Assembly (NCBI GenBank): GCA_003150235.1
Contig: QAMW01000034.1
Location: 31,324-95,323 of the forward strand
DNA length: 64,000 bases
Reading direction: 5' to 3'
From: Bacteroidales bacterium
Lineage (GTDB): Bacteria > Bacteroidota > Bacteroidia > Bacteroidales > Muribaculaceae
The position numbers and the translations under genes are program-made. Under the pieces are notes generated by a model. It ran no database searches. It was given only the letters and a program-made list of their open reading frames with translations, and was not told the origin of the DNA. Below, piece after piece: positions 27,877 through 37,089 of this stretch (position 1 is its first letter; every line of letters starts with the position of its first letter).

Positions 27877-27912
27877 AATTACAAAATTAGGCAGAATTAC
27901 CGAATAAATGCT

Positions 27913-27920
27913 TATCTTTG
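27913..27920 (+). promoter_or_regulatory. Predicted -7 box of the aminotransferase gene
   Basis: TATCTTTG lies 37 bases before the ATG at 27958, in the divergent gap with the AmgK-RapZ gene. Confidence 0.65.
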
Positions 27921-27957
27921 CCATGAGAAATAAGTAACGCGCAAAAAATTTACAATT

Positions 27958-29160
27958 ATGCCAAAAGTATCAGAACGAGGCACAATAATGCCGGCTTCGC
28001 CTATCAGGCGCCTGGGTCCGCTTGCCAATGCGGCAAAAGCCCGCGGCACTAAAGTGTATCATCTAAATATAGGACAGCCTGATGTCCCTACCTCTCCCGA
28101 AGGACTTGAAGCACTTAAACACATTGACCGAAAGGTGCTTGAATACAGTCCTTCCGACGGTCTGCCGTCGCTGCGCCGCAAATTGCAGCAATATTACAAG
28201 AACTACAACATCGAGGTTGATGTTGACGACATCATCGTCACCACCGGCGGCTCCGAGGCGGTATTGTTTGCTTTCATGGCGTGCCTTGACCCGGGCGACG
28301 AGATTATCGTGCCGGAACCTGCCTACGCCAACTACATGGCATTTGCCATCTCGGCAGGAGCAAAAATCGTCACTGTCCCCTCAAGCATAGAGGAAGGTTT
28401 CGCATTGCCTCCGGTTGAAAAATTTGAAGAGCTCATCACACCCAAGACCAAGGGAATCCTGATTTGCAACCCCAATAATCCCACCGGATATCTCTATACG
28501 ATGAAAGAGATGCTCCAGATCAGGGATCTTGTCAAGAAATATGACCTCTTCCTTTTTTCCGATGAGGTCTACCGCGAGTTCTGCTATACCGGCGCGCCAT
28601 ATATCTCGGCGTTCCACCTTCCCGGTATCGAGGAACAGGTAGTGCTGATAGACTCTGTGTCGAAACGCTACAATGAATGTGGAATACGCATCGGCGCGCT
28701 TATCACGAAGCATCCCGAACTGAAGAAAAACGTGATGAAATTCTGCCAGGCACGTCTAAGCCCGCCACTTTTGGGTCAGATTGTCGCCGAAGCCTCCATC
28801 GACACTTCACGCGAGTACATGCTCGCCACATATAATGAATATGTAGAGCGGAGAAAATTCCTTATCGACCAGCTCAACAAGATACCCGGATGCTATTCAC
28901 CAATACCGATGGGTGCGTTCTATACCGTAGTAAAGCTTCCGGTTGATGATGCCGACAAATTCTGCGAGTGGTGTCTCGAAGAATTTGAATATGAAGGTCA
29001 GACCATCTTCATGGCACCTGCTTCCGGTTTCTATACCACAGAAGGAATGGGTAAAAATGAAGTACGCATGGCATACGTTCTGAATAAGGAAGACCTCGCC
29101 AAAGCGATGAAAGTGCTTGCCGAGGCGTTAAAAGCCTATCCCGGGCGCACGAATATATGA
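27958..29160 (+). CDS. Pyridoxal phosphate-dependent aminotransferase (AspAT class I/II)
   Basis: These 400 residues have the fold-type I core. NIGQPDVPT and TTGGSEAVLFAF mark the cofactor site, ICNPNNPTGY the substrate site and SVSKRYNECGIRIG the Schiff-base Lys. The Asp-aminotransferase-like subgroup is most likely; the amino donor cannot be read from sequence. The stop overlaps the ATG of the following permease gene by 4 bases, so the two are translationally coupled without an obvious functional link. Confidence 0.92.
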   Translation: MPKVSERGTIMPASPIRRLGPLANAAKARGTKVYHLNIGQPDVPTSPEGLEALKHIDRKVLEYSPSDGLPSLRRKLQQYYKNYNIEVDVDDIIVTTGGSEAVLFAFMACLDPGDEIIVPEPAYANYMAFAISAGAKIVTVPSSIEEGFALPPVEKFEELITPKTKGILICNPNNPTGYLYTMKEMLQIRDLVKKYDLFLFSDEVYREFCYTGAPYISAFHLPGIEEQVVLIDSVSKRYNECGIRIGALITKHPELKKNVMKFCQARLSPPLLGQIVAEASIDTSREYMLATYNEYVERRKFLIDQLNKIPGCYSPIPMGAFYTVVKLPVDDADKFCEWCLEEFEYEGQTIFMAPASGFYTTEGMGKNEVRMAYVLNKEDLAKAMKVLAEALKAYPGRTNI

Positions 29161-30404
29161 GCTATGAGCTTTTCATAGCCCGCAGACTGCGGCTGAACAC
29201 TGAAAACAGCCGCCGCCCGTCGGCAAGCATCGTCATAGCAATAACAGGCATCGCGCTGTCACTTGTAATAATGATGGCTGCAATGTGTATCGTGCTCGGA
29301 TTCAAAGAGGAAATCCGGAATAAAGTCTATGGCTTTGACGCGCATGTGACCATACATCCCGCCAATGACGACGGTACGCCCGCGGAATATCTCGACTATA
29401 CCCCCGTGCTGGACTCCATAATCAAAAGCACGGGGCGTTTTGAAAAGCCTGAACTGGTCGTCACCCAGTCGGGCATACTGAAAACCGAAAATGACTTTCA
29501 GGCGATTGTGCTCAAAGGTATTCCGGAAGGGAGAGCTTCCGGATTCATAGCCTCACACATTACCGAAGGTTCAATGCCTGACTATTCGGCTGACAGCACA
29601 CGCAACAGCATCGTGATATCGGAGATTACCGCATCTTCACTCGGTCTGAAGCCCGGAGACAAGACATACGCCTACTTTTTCACAAATGGCGCGGTAAAGA
29701 CGCGACGCCTCGACATTGCGGCAATCTACGACACCCATTTCAGTGACTATGACAAGATATATGCCTACGGCTCGCTTCCTCTAACCCAGGGTATCGGGGG
29801 CATTGATTCGACAGGGGCGTCATCAGTAGAGCTGACCTCTCTCAATCCATCGGAGATAACCACGAGCGGCATAATGCTTCAGGATGCCATGATGACTTCG
29901 GCATATCTGGGGAAATTGACCGGAGCATATACCTTGACAACTGTGCTTGACACGGCAATGATGTATTTCAATTGGCTGGAACTGCTCGACACCAATGTAA
30001 TAGTGATCCTTGTGCTGATGTCGGCGGTGTCGGGCTTCACTCTCATATCATGCCTTTTTATCCTGATTCTCGAAAGAGTGAAGATGATAGGAATACTCAA
30101 AGCTCTCGGAGCGTCAAACAAGGAAATACGCAGGATTTTCATCTACCTGGCACAGCGCGTGGTAATACTGGGATTAATTGCCGGCAACATCGCAGGACTG
30201 CTTTTCATCCTTGCCCAATATCACTGGCATTTCCTCCCACTTGACGCCGAGGCATATTATCTTAATTATGTACCTGTAAAGATTAATTGGATTTACATTA
30301 TTTCCCTTAATTGCGCCGTATTTTTCCTCTCCTGGCTTATAATTATCTTGCCAAGCCAGATGATTGCAAAAATAAATCCCTGTAAATCTATCAGATACGA
30401 ATAA
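29157..30404 (+). CDS. FtsX/LolE-like ABC transporter permease
   Basis: These 415 residues have a first helix near 25-47, a periplasmic domain of about 200 residues and three C-terminal helices, the MacB/FtsX/LolC-LolE layout. The start MSYELFIARRL and the end LERVKMIGILKALGASNKEIRRIF are characteristic of lipoprotein-release permeases. No ATPase gene is adjacent, so LolD must be encoded elsewhere. It is probably part of the outer-membrane lipoprotein export machine. The ATG overlaps the aminotransferase stop. Confidence 0.85.
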   Translation: MSYELFIARRLRLNTENSRRPSASIVIAITGIALSLVIMMAAMCIVLGFKEEIRNKVYGFDAHVTIHPANDDGTPAEYLDYTPVLDSIIKSTGRFEKPELVVTQSGILKTENDFQAIVLKGIPEGRASGFIASHITEGSMPDYSADSTRNSIVISEITASSLGLKPGDKTYAYFFTNGAVKTRRLDIAAIYDTHFSDYDKIYAYGSLPLTQGIGGIDSTGASSVELTSLNPSEITTSGIMLQDAMMTSAYLGKLTGAYTLTTVLDTAMMYFNWLELLDTNVIVILVLMSAVSGFTLISCLFILILERVKMIGILKALGASNKEIRRIFIYLAQRVVILGLIAGNIAGLLFILAQYHWHFLPLDAEAYYLNYVPVKINWIYIISLNCAVFFLSWLIIILPSQMIAKINPCKSIRYE

Positions 30405-30492
30405 ACCCGCTATGACTGACAATCAATTTTGGCACGATTTTTGTTATTCAATTATAAATGAAAATTATATCTCATAATTAGAATATTTACAT

Positions 30493-30500
30493 TATCTTTG
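30493..30500 (+). promoter_or_regulatory. Predicted -7 box of rsfS-ftsH
   Basis: TATCTTTG lies 19 bases before the rsfS ATG. The 88 bases upstream, back to the permease stop, are AT-rich and hold no other signal. Confidence 0.65.
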
Positions 30501-30519
30501 TGAACAATTTTAACTATAA

Positions 30520-30879
30520 ATGACCAACCATACGAATATTGTAAAACTCATCACTGAGGGAATCCAGGACAGGAAAGGTAAAGGCATCTCCATAGTTGAC
30601 CTTAGTTCAATTGACGGAGCTGCGGCTCAACAGTTCATCATCTGCCAAGGCTCATCTACCATGCAGGTCGCATCTATTGCTGACAGCGTGAGAGAGAAGT
30701 TGCAGAATGAGGCTGGAATAAAGCCATATAACTACGACGGTTACCAAAATTCCCAGTGGATAGTCATCGACTATGGTGACACTTTTGTCCATGTATTTCT
30801 TCCGGAGACCCGCCAATATTATAATCTTGAAGAATTGTGGAGTGACGCCGAAATCACCCAGATTCCCGATTTAGACTAA
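30520..30879 (+). CDS. rsfS: Ribosome silencing factor RsfS
   Basis: These 119 residues form the RsfS/Iojap/DUF143 fold. It binds ribosomal protein L14 on the 50S subunit and blocks subunit joining when nutrients are scarce. GKGISIVDLSSIDG, FIICQGSSTMQVASIADSV, WIVIDYGDTFVHVF and YYNLEELW are conserved. It precedes ftsH by 30 bases, the usual order in Bacteroidales. Confidence 0.96.
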   Translation: MTNHTNIVKLITEGIQDRKGKGISIVDLSSIDGAAAQQFIICQGSSTMQVASIADSVREKLQNEAGIKPYNYDGYQNSQWIVIDYGDTFVHVFLPETRQYYNLEELWSDAEITQIPDLD

Positions 30880-30909
30880 ATCAATATTAAACACTATCAG
30901 TCTGGCTAC

Positions 30910-32958
30910 ATGAAACCAAACCTAAAGAAGAAAAAGCTTAACTTCAGTCTTTACTGGATGTATGCTATAATCATACTTGTGCTTGTCGGAGTATATTATC
31001 TTGACCAGAATTCAATTACCAAGCCGGTGACATATTCTGAATTTGAGAAATATGTCACTGAAGGCGGTGTTGAAAAGATTGTGGTGTACACCAATAAAAA
31101 TGAAGCGGAAGCATTTATCACCGATTCACTGGCAAGCAAGATATTTACTCCGAGCCAGTACACGCAAGGGTCACATCAGGAAGTAAAAATAAGCACTGCG
31201 ATTCCGAGTGCCGACAAACTGCAGGACAAGATTGACCAGTGGCAACAGGAAGGTGTGTTCACCGGCTCGGTGTCATTTGAAAAAGGCAGTGACTACTCGG
31301 CAATGTTCTGGTCATTTGCTCCCATCCTCTTGCTGATTGTATTCTGGTTTGTAATCATGAAGCGCATGTCAGGAAAAGATGGCGGCGGAGGCGGAGTATT
31401 CAATGTCGGAAAATCCAAGGCACAGATTTTTGATAAAGACGGTCCTATACAGGTTACGTTCAAGGATGTCGCCGGACTGTCGGAAGCAAAGACCGAGGTA
31501 GAGGAAATTGTTGAATTTCTGAAAAACCCTCAACGCTATACCGACCTCGGAGGCAAGATACCCAAGGGCGCCCTTCTTGTAGGTCCTCCGGGAACAGGTA
31601 AGACTCTCCTTGCCAAGGCTGTAGCCGGAGAGGCTAATGTGCCTTTCTTCTCCATGTCGGGTTCCGACTTCGTTGAAATGTTTGTGGGAGTCGGAGCTTC
31701 GCGAGTACGCGACCTTTTCCGTCAGGCTAAAGAAAAAGCCCCATGTATCGTGTTTATCGATGAAATAGACGCTGTAGGTCGTGCCAGAGGAAGGAACCCG
31801 AATATGGGTGCCAACGATGAGCGCGAGAACACCCTCAACCAGCTTCTCACCGAGATGGACGGTTTCGGCTCAAACAGTGGTGTCATAATACTTGCCGCCA
31901 CCAACCGTGCCGATATCCTTGACAAGGCATTGCTTCGCGCCGGGCGTTTTGACAGGCAGATTTATGTGGACCTTCCCGACCTCAACGACCGTGTAGCGAT
32001 ATTCAATGTGCATCTTCGCAAAATCAAGACCGATGATTCTCTCGATGTCGAGTTACTCGCGCGTCAGACCCCGGGATTTTCCGGCGCCGACATCGCCAAT
32101 GTATGTAACGAGGCTGCGCTAATTGCGGCGCGTCATAATAAGACATGTGTACAGAAGCAGGACTTCAACGATGCTGTCGACCGTATCATCGGCGGTCTTG
32201 AGAAGCGTTCCAAGATTACAACTGATGAAGAGAAGCGTTCAATCGCCATCCACGAGGCGGGTCACGCCACTATATCATGGCATCTGCGATATGCAAGCCC
32301 GCTTATAAAAGTCACAATCGTCCCCCGTGGAAAGGCACTCGGAGCTGCATGGTATCTGCCGGAAGAACGCCAGATTACTCCTGCCGAGGCGTTGCTCGAT
32401 GAAATGTGCTCTACTCTCGGCGGAAGGGCTGCGGAAGAATTGTTCCTGGGACATATCTCCACCGGCGCGGCAAATGACCTTGAGCGCGTGACAAAACTCG
32501 CATACGCGATGGTGGCATACTATGGAATGAGCGATAAACTCCCCAATCTCTGCTACTACGATTCTACAGGTCAGGAATACGGTTTCTCCAAGCCTTACAG
32601 CGAGGAGCGTGCCAAGAACATCGATGCCGAAGTGTCGCGCATAATCAATGAGCAGTATGAACGCGCCAAAGATATTCTACGTAAATATGCCGACGGTCAC
32701 AAGCAGCTTGCCGATGTTCTTATCGCACGTGAGGTGATTTACACCGAAGATGTCGAGAATATATTCGGCAAACGCCCCTGGACTTCCAGAACCGATGAGA
32801 TATTTGCCGGTAAACAACTTACCGATGGAAAGAAAGATGAAAATGCCAATCCATACGAGGATAAAGACGGCACATTTATCGATGACTCCGACAACGACAA
32901 TGCCGACAATGACGATGACAAAACGGAGGTCGCAATTCCTCCCATTCCAAAAAAATAA
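30910..32958 (+). CDS. ftsH: ATP-dependent zinc metalloprotease FtsH
   Basis: These 682 residues form the membrane-bound AAA+ protease that degrades damaged or short-lived membrane and regulatory proteins. Two transmembrane helices (about 15-33 and 135-157) flank a periplasmic loop. The AAA domain has GPPGTGKT, the pore loop MFVGVGASRVRD and GRFDR; the protease has HEAGH. A C-terminal acidic tail is rich in Asp and Asn. The length is normal and the gene is intact. A long hairpin follows the stop. Confidence 0.98.
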   Translation: MKPNLKKKKLNFSLYWMYAIIILVLVGVYYLDQNSITKPVTYSEFEKYVTEGGVEKIVVYTNKNEAEAFITDSLASKIFTPSQYTQGSHQEVKISTAIPSADKLQDKIDQWQQEGVFTGSVSFEKGSDYSAMFWSFAPILLLIVFWFVIMKRMSGKDGGGGGVFNVGKSKAQIFDKDGPIQVTFKDVAGLSEAKTEVEEIVEFLKNPQRYTDLGGKIPKGALLVGPPGTGKTLLAKAVAGEANVPFFSMSGSDFVEMFVGVGASRVRDLFRQAKEKAPCIVFIDEIDAVGRARGRNPNMGANDERENTLNQLLTEMDGFGSNSGVIILAATNRADILDKALLRAGRFDRQIYVDLPDLNDRVAIFNVHLRKIKTDDSLDVELLARQTPGFSGADIANVCNEAALIAARHNKTCVQKQDFNDAVDRIIGGLEKRSKITTDEEKRSIAIHEAGHATISWHLRYASPLIKVTIVPRGKALGAAWYLPEERQITPAEALLDEMCSTLGGRAAEELFLGHISTGAANDLERVTKLAYAMVAYYGMSDKLPNLCYYDSTGQEYGFSKPYSEERAKNIDAEVSRIINEQYERAKDILRKYADGHKQLADVLIAREVIYTEDVENIFGKRPWTSRTDEIFAGKQLTDGKKDENANPYEDKDGTFIDDSDNDNADNDDDKTEVAIPPIPKK

Positions 32959-32976
32959 TCATTCGACTGACAAAAT

Positions 32977-33016
32977 AAGCGGGGTGAAGCAATCATAGAT
33001 TTGCTTCACCCCGCTT
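32977..33016. terminator. Bidirectional terminator between ftsH and the aldo/keto reductase gene
   Basis: AAGCGGGGTGAAGCAA is fully complementary to TTGCTTCACCCCGCTT, a 16-base-pair stem with an eight-base loop. The flanks are AT-rich on both sides. Confidence 0.85.
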
Positions 33017-33043
33017 CTCGTATTATTCCCTTTTCTTATATTG

Positions 33044-34447
33044 TCATCCTTTATTTCGTTTAAGCGTCTCGACATAGCTGTCGATTGCAGTCATCCGTGC
33101 CGGGATGTCAATGCCTTGCGGGCAATGCGGCTTGCACTGTCCACATCCTATGCAATGGTTAGCCTGACGTAATTTCGGCACAGTACGGTCATATCCTACA
33201 AGAAAAGCCTTGCGAGCGTCACGATAGGCGGGGTCTTGTGTATCTTCCTTTATCAGACCTTCATTGATACATTTATTATAGTGGCTGAATATCGTAGGTA
33301 TGTCAAGACCGTAGGGACACGGCATACAATACTTGCAATCAGTACACGGTACTGTCGGGAAATGCAGTATCTCCTTTGCCGCATCTTCAAGCATCGCCAA
33401 TTCATCATCACTGCACGGCTCAAGAGGAGAATATGTCTTAAGATTATCCTGAAGATGTTCCATATAGGTCATACCGCTCAACACGGTAAGCACTCCTTCA
33501 GGCGTACCGGCAAAACGGAATGCCCACGAGGCAACACTGTCATCGGGCCGGAGGCTCTTGTACTTACCTACAAGATGATTGTTGACCTGGGCAAGTCGTC
33601 CTCCAAGCAACGGTTCCATGATTACGACAGGGATGCCACGCTTTTCAAGTTCATTGTAAAGATATTCGGCATCAGTGTTTCTCGGATTCACCTCCTTTGC
33701 ATGTTTCCAGTCGATGTAATTAAGCTGAATCTGTGCGAAATCCCAATGGATCTTCCCTTCATCCTGCATCTTGAGAAGATGGTCAAATACCGCGACATCG
33801 CCATGATATGAGAAACCGAGATTGCGTATTCGTCCTGCCTCTTTCTCTTTTACAAGATAGTCAAGCACACCATTGTCGATATATCTCCCGTTAAGGGCAT
33901 CCATGCCGCCCATTCCTATTCCATGCAGCAACAGGTAATCGATATAATCAACCTGCAGCTCTTTCATCGAATTATGATACATCGCAATCGCCCTCTCCCT
34001 CTTCCATGTATCGGGCGAAAAATTGGACAGTTTGGTCGCAATGAAATAGCTGTCGCGCGGATGACGGCTCAACGCTATTCCCATTGCATGTTCACTCAAT
34101 CCTTTGCAATAGGCAGGTGACGTGTCGAAATAGTTCACCCCGTGCTCGATGGCATAATCCACCTGTTTGTTAACCATATCTTGATCTATCCTGTCATTGT
34201 CGTCACGGGCGCTTCCACCGCTAACTGTCGGCAAGCGCATACACCCGAAACCAAGTATAGACACCTTATCGCCGGTATTTGTATTGACACGATAGGTCAT
34301 ACCGCCCCGGGACTTGGCTCCCGACGCGATTGACGCGGGCGCCTTATCAGCGTCTGTTTTGCCGGCACAAGCCGCAACACCTGCGGCAAGTGCGCCTGCA
34401 CCCACTATATTAAGAAATTTTCTCCTGTTTATATTCTTGTCATTCAT
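33044..34447 (-). CDS. Aldo/keto reductase with C-terminal ferredoxin domain and Tat signal
   Basis: These 467 residues run from the ATG at 34447; eight upstream codons are in frame, but the signal peptide starts here. NRRKFLNIVGAGALAAG is a twin-arginine signal followed by a Cys-containing AACAGK segment, so a folded, exported protein is expected. The barrel has FGCMRLPTV and YFDTSPAYC. The tail has CTDCKYCMPCPYG and CIGCGQCKPHCPQG, predicting two [4Fe-4S] clusters. It is adjacent to a membrane polyferredoxin on the same strand, a likely redox partner. The substrate is unknown. Confidence 0.9.
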   Translation of the reverse strand: MNDKNINRRKFLNIVGAGALAAGVAACAGKTDADKAPASIASGAKSRGGMTYRVNTNTGDKVSILGFGCMRLPTVSGGSARDDNDRIDQDMVNKQVDYAIEHGVNYFDTSPAYCKGLSEHAMGIALSRHPRDSYFIATKLSNFSPDTWKRERAIAMYHNSMKELQVDYIDYLLLHGIGMGGMDALNGRYIDNGVLDYLVKEKEAGRIRNLGFSYHGDVAVFDHLLKMQDEGKIHWDFAQIQLNYIDWKHAKEVNPRNTDAEYLYNELEKRGIPVVIMEPLLGGRLAQVNNHLVGKYKSLRPDDSVASWAFRFAGTPEGVLTVLSGMTYMEHLQDNLKTYSPLEPCSDDELAMLEDAAKEILHFPTVPCTDCKYCMPCPYGLDIPTIFSHYNKCINEGLIKEDTQDPAYRDARKAFLVGYDRTVPKLRQANHCIGCGQCKPHCPQGIDIPARMTAIDSYVETLKRNKG

Positions 34448-34530
34448 AATCATATTAAATCTAACGAGCATGATAACCTTTTAAGTCAATACCCTCATAA
34501 TCCTCACTATTCGCAAATGCGAATGTTAAA

Positions 34531-36006
34531 TCACACCGTGCGGTGCACCTCATGACCTTCTACATATATTGCACTGAACGGTCTCACCGGACATAAATTC
34601 TCACATGCTCCGCATCCGATGCATCGCTCTGTGTTGACCGACGGAATGAGTGGTGAATCAGGATTATCAGGTACTGACGGTATCATCACAATCGCTCCTA
34701 CAGGACAGTGACGCGCACAGTTGCCACACGATATCCCCTCCGTTGCAGGAAGACAGTTTTCCCTTATCCATACTGCATGACCTACCTGCGTAGCACTTTT
34801 CTGTGCAGTGTCAATGGGCAGGATTGCACCGGCAGGACAAACCGAGGAACATTCCGTACATTCCGGACGGCAATATCCGCGTTCGTAACTTACTTCAGGC
34901 TGCATGAACGTATCCATTTCAGTCGAAGGCCTGAGCACATTGTTAGGGCAGTTAGTGATACAGAGCTGACAAGCCGTACAATGTGACGTGAAATTTTTAT
35001 GGCTGCGACTTCCCGGCGGCGTGATTCGCGTTCTGCGCACCGGCTTCTTCTTATCTATAATCACAGCGAGGCCGCCATCTACAGTCTTTTCCTGGGCATG
35101 TGCCACGGCACTTCCGGCAAGAAGCGCGCTCACGGTAAGGAATTTTCTACGGTCGCCATCGACCTGCGCCTGATTTTGATCAGATTTAGGCTTATGTGCA
35201 TAGCTTATCGCTCCGCTGTGGCAGTTGCCGATACAATCCATGCAAGCGACACAGCGCGTATAGTCGATGGTCCCGTTTTTAGAGTCGATACACGAAGCCT
35301 TACACTCTTTGGCACACAAACCGCATTTAACGCATTTTGAATGGTCGATGACCGGTTTTAACCATGAATATCGTGAAAGATAACCCAGTATCGTGCCGAC
35401 AGGACACACTGTATTGCAGTACAGACGTCCGTCAATCCAAGCCATAGCACCTACTACAAGCAATGTAACCGCCGCAATCACTATCATGGTCACTGTCACA
35501 TAATAATCGACGTGATAAAAAGTGTAGCTATCGGCATCCTGTGATGCGGCAATCAGATTATTTGCATCGACATATAACGGCTTAACCAGCGATGTCATTA
35601 TCCTGCCAAATTCGCTATACGGTTCTATAAACGAAGCAAATCGCAATAATCCCAATATGACAAGAATTGCAAACAAAGCAAGGAAGCTTATACGAAGCCA
35701 CGTGAACGGCTTGTGATAAGAAAAGCGTCTACGTTGCTTGCGCCCGAACCATCCTCTTACATGAGATATGACATCCTGCATCACCCCCAGCGGACACAAG
35801 ACCGAGCAGTAAATGCGCCCGAATATAAGAGCTACCGCCACAAGCACCACAAGCACCGGAATGTTCAATGCAAGCAATGCGGGCATAAACTGCCATTTCG
35901 CAAGCCATCCCCATCCGCTTGCAGCCGTACCGGTAAAATCAAGGAAAAGCGAGGTAATCGCCACAAGACAAATTATCGCCAGTACTGTACGTATTGTTTT
36001 CAACAT
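34531..36006 (-). CDS. Membrane polyferredoxin, NapH/NapG-like fusion
   Basis: These 491 residues begin with four to five transmembrane helices carrying CSVLCP (67-71) and CNTVCP (197-201), the NapH quinol-dehydrogenase signature. Two [4Fe-4S] motifs follow (CVKCGLCAKEC, CVACMDCIGNC). At 286-287 comes an internal twin-Arg, Ser-hydrophobic segment (DRRKFLTVSALLAGSAVAHA) like a buried Tat signal, then a NapG-like periplasmic ferredoxin region with four more Cys clusters. It looks like a fusion of NapH and NapG. Electrons probably pass from menaquinol to a periplasmic partner such as the neighbouring reductase (inferred). Confidence 0.85.
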   Translation of the reverse strand: MLKTIRTVLAIICLVAITSLFLDFTGTAASGWGWLAKWQFMPALLALNIPVLVVLVAVALIFGRIYCSVLCPLGVMQDVISHVRGWFGRKQRRRFSYHKPFTWLRISFLALFAILVILGLLRFASFIEPYSEFGRIMTSLVKPLYVDANNLIAASQDADSYTFYHVDYYVTVTMIVIAAVTLLVVGAMAWIDGRLYCNTVCPVGTILGYLSRYSWLKPVIDHSKCVKCGLCAKECKASCIDSKNGTIDYTRCVACMDCIGNCHSGAISYAHKPKSDQNQAQVDGDRRKFLTVSALLAGSAVAHAQEKTVDGGLAVIIDKKKPVRRTRITPPGSRSHKNFTSHCTACQLCITNCPNNVLRPSTEMDTFMQPEVSYERGYCRPECTECSSVCPAGAILPIDTAQKSATQVGHAVWIRENCLPATEGISCGNCARHCPVGAIVMIPSVPDNPDSPLIPSVNTERCIGCGACENLCPVRPFSAIYVEGHEVHRTV

Positions 36007-36039
36007 ATCTGATTGGTTTACATAAATTTTTCAATGTTG

Positions 36040-36071
36040 CAAAATTAACAACAAAATCCCATATTATACAA
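36040..36071 (-). promoter_or_regulatory. Predicted promoter of the polyferredoxin gene
   Basis: On the minus strand TAATTTTG (36040-36047) has a TTG 21 bases upstream (36069-36071). The start codon is 33 bases downstream. Confidence 0.6.
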
Positions 36072-36174
36072 TATACATTTTGTAGCTCGTCTTACCAATT
36101 TTACCGATTTTATATTTTATAACATCTATCACCAAGAAATCACAACCTCCATAACCTCGCATAAACAACTTATA

Positions 36175-36206
36175 TTTGCTTTTTTTGCGGATTTTGAGTA
36201 TTTTTG
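36175..36206 (+). promoter_or_regulatory. Predicted promoter of folP-cdaA
   Basis: TTTG (36175-36178) and TATTTTTG (36199-36206) are 20 bases apart. The folP start lies 34 bases downstream. The rest of the 234-base gap is AT-rich with no other feature seen. Confidence 0.68.
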
Positions 36207-36240
36207 GCATAGAAATAACCTTGTAAACCGTTTTATCCAA

Positions 36241-37089
36241 GTGTTAGAGTTCAAGCCATTCACTATCAATCTAAAAGGCTCATTGCGACATTACGACAAG
36301 CCTCTGGTAGCGGGTATCATAAATGTTACCCCCGATTCTTTTTATGCCGGCTCACGCGTAAATAATGCAGACGCGATAAAAAAGCGTGTCGCCGCCATGA
36401 TTGAAGAAGGCGCCGACTGGATTGATTTGGGAGCATATTCTTCGCGTCCGGGAGCAAGTGAAGTTTCCCCTCAAGAAGAAATCGAACGGCTTGCGTTAGG
36501 CATGAAGGCAATACGCTCAATCTGCCAAGATATACCGGTCAGCATCGACACATTCCGCGCTAAAGTCGCAGAAACAGCAATCAGGGAACTTGATGCCGAT
36601 ATAATCAACGACATTTCAGGCGGCGACCTTGACACGGACATGTTCCGGACCGTTGCATCATTGAACGTGCCATACATTTTGATGCACATGCGCGGCACTC
36701 CGGCGACGATGACCTCCATGACGCAATACAGCGATGTAACGGCTGAAGTGCTTGCCGAACTGTCAGGCAAGCTCGAGCGCCTGTCACTGCTTGGAGTGAG
36801 CGATATAATCATTGACCCGGGATTCGGATTTGCCAAAGATGTCGCGCAAAATTATACACTGCTACGCAATTTGAAACTATTCAACATATTTGACCGGCCG
36901 CTGCTTGTAGGTATTTCACGCAAGTCGATGATTTACCGTCCACTCGGAATCTCGCCGGAACAATCACTCAACGGCACTACCGTCATCAACACCATCGCCC
37001 TGCTATCGGGAGCGGCGATATTGAGAGTGCATGACGTAAAGGAAGCGGTAGAGGCAATAAAAATTGTAAATCTCACATACAACCCATGA
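36241..37089 (+). CDS. folP: Dihydropteroate synthase
   Basis: This 282-residue TIM barrel joins p-aminobenzoate to dihydropterin pyrophosphate in folate synthesis. INVTPDSFYAGSR, IDLGAYSSRPGA, SIDTFRAKVA, INDISGG, DPGFGFAKD and GISRKSMI are the expected motifs. The start is GTG at 36241, right for the motif spacing and 34 bases behind a good promoter. The stop overlaps the cdaA start by 4 bases; a folP-cdaA pair is common in Bacteroidetes and in other phyla. Confidence 0.96.
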   Translation: MLEFKPFTINLKGSLRHYDKPLVAGIINVTPDSFYAGSRVNNADAIKKRVAAMIEEGADWIDLGAYSSRPGASEVSPQEEIERLALGMKAIRSICQDIPVSIDTFRAKVAETAIRELDADIINDISGGDLDTDMFRTVASLNVPYILMHMRGTPATMTSMTQYSDVTAEVLAELSGKLERLSLLGVSDIIIDPGFGFAKDVAQNYTLLRNLKLFNIFDRPLLVGISRKSMIYRPLGISPEQSLNGTTVINTIALLSGAAILRVHDVKEAVEAIKIVNLTYNP

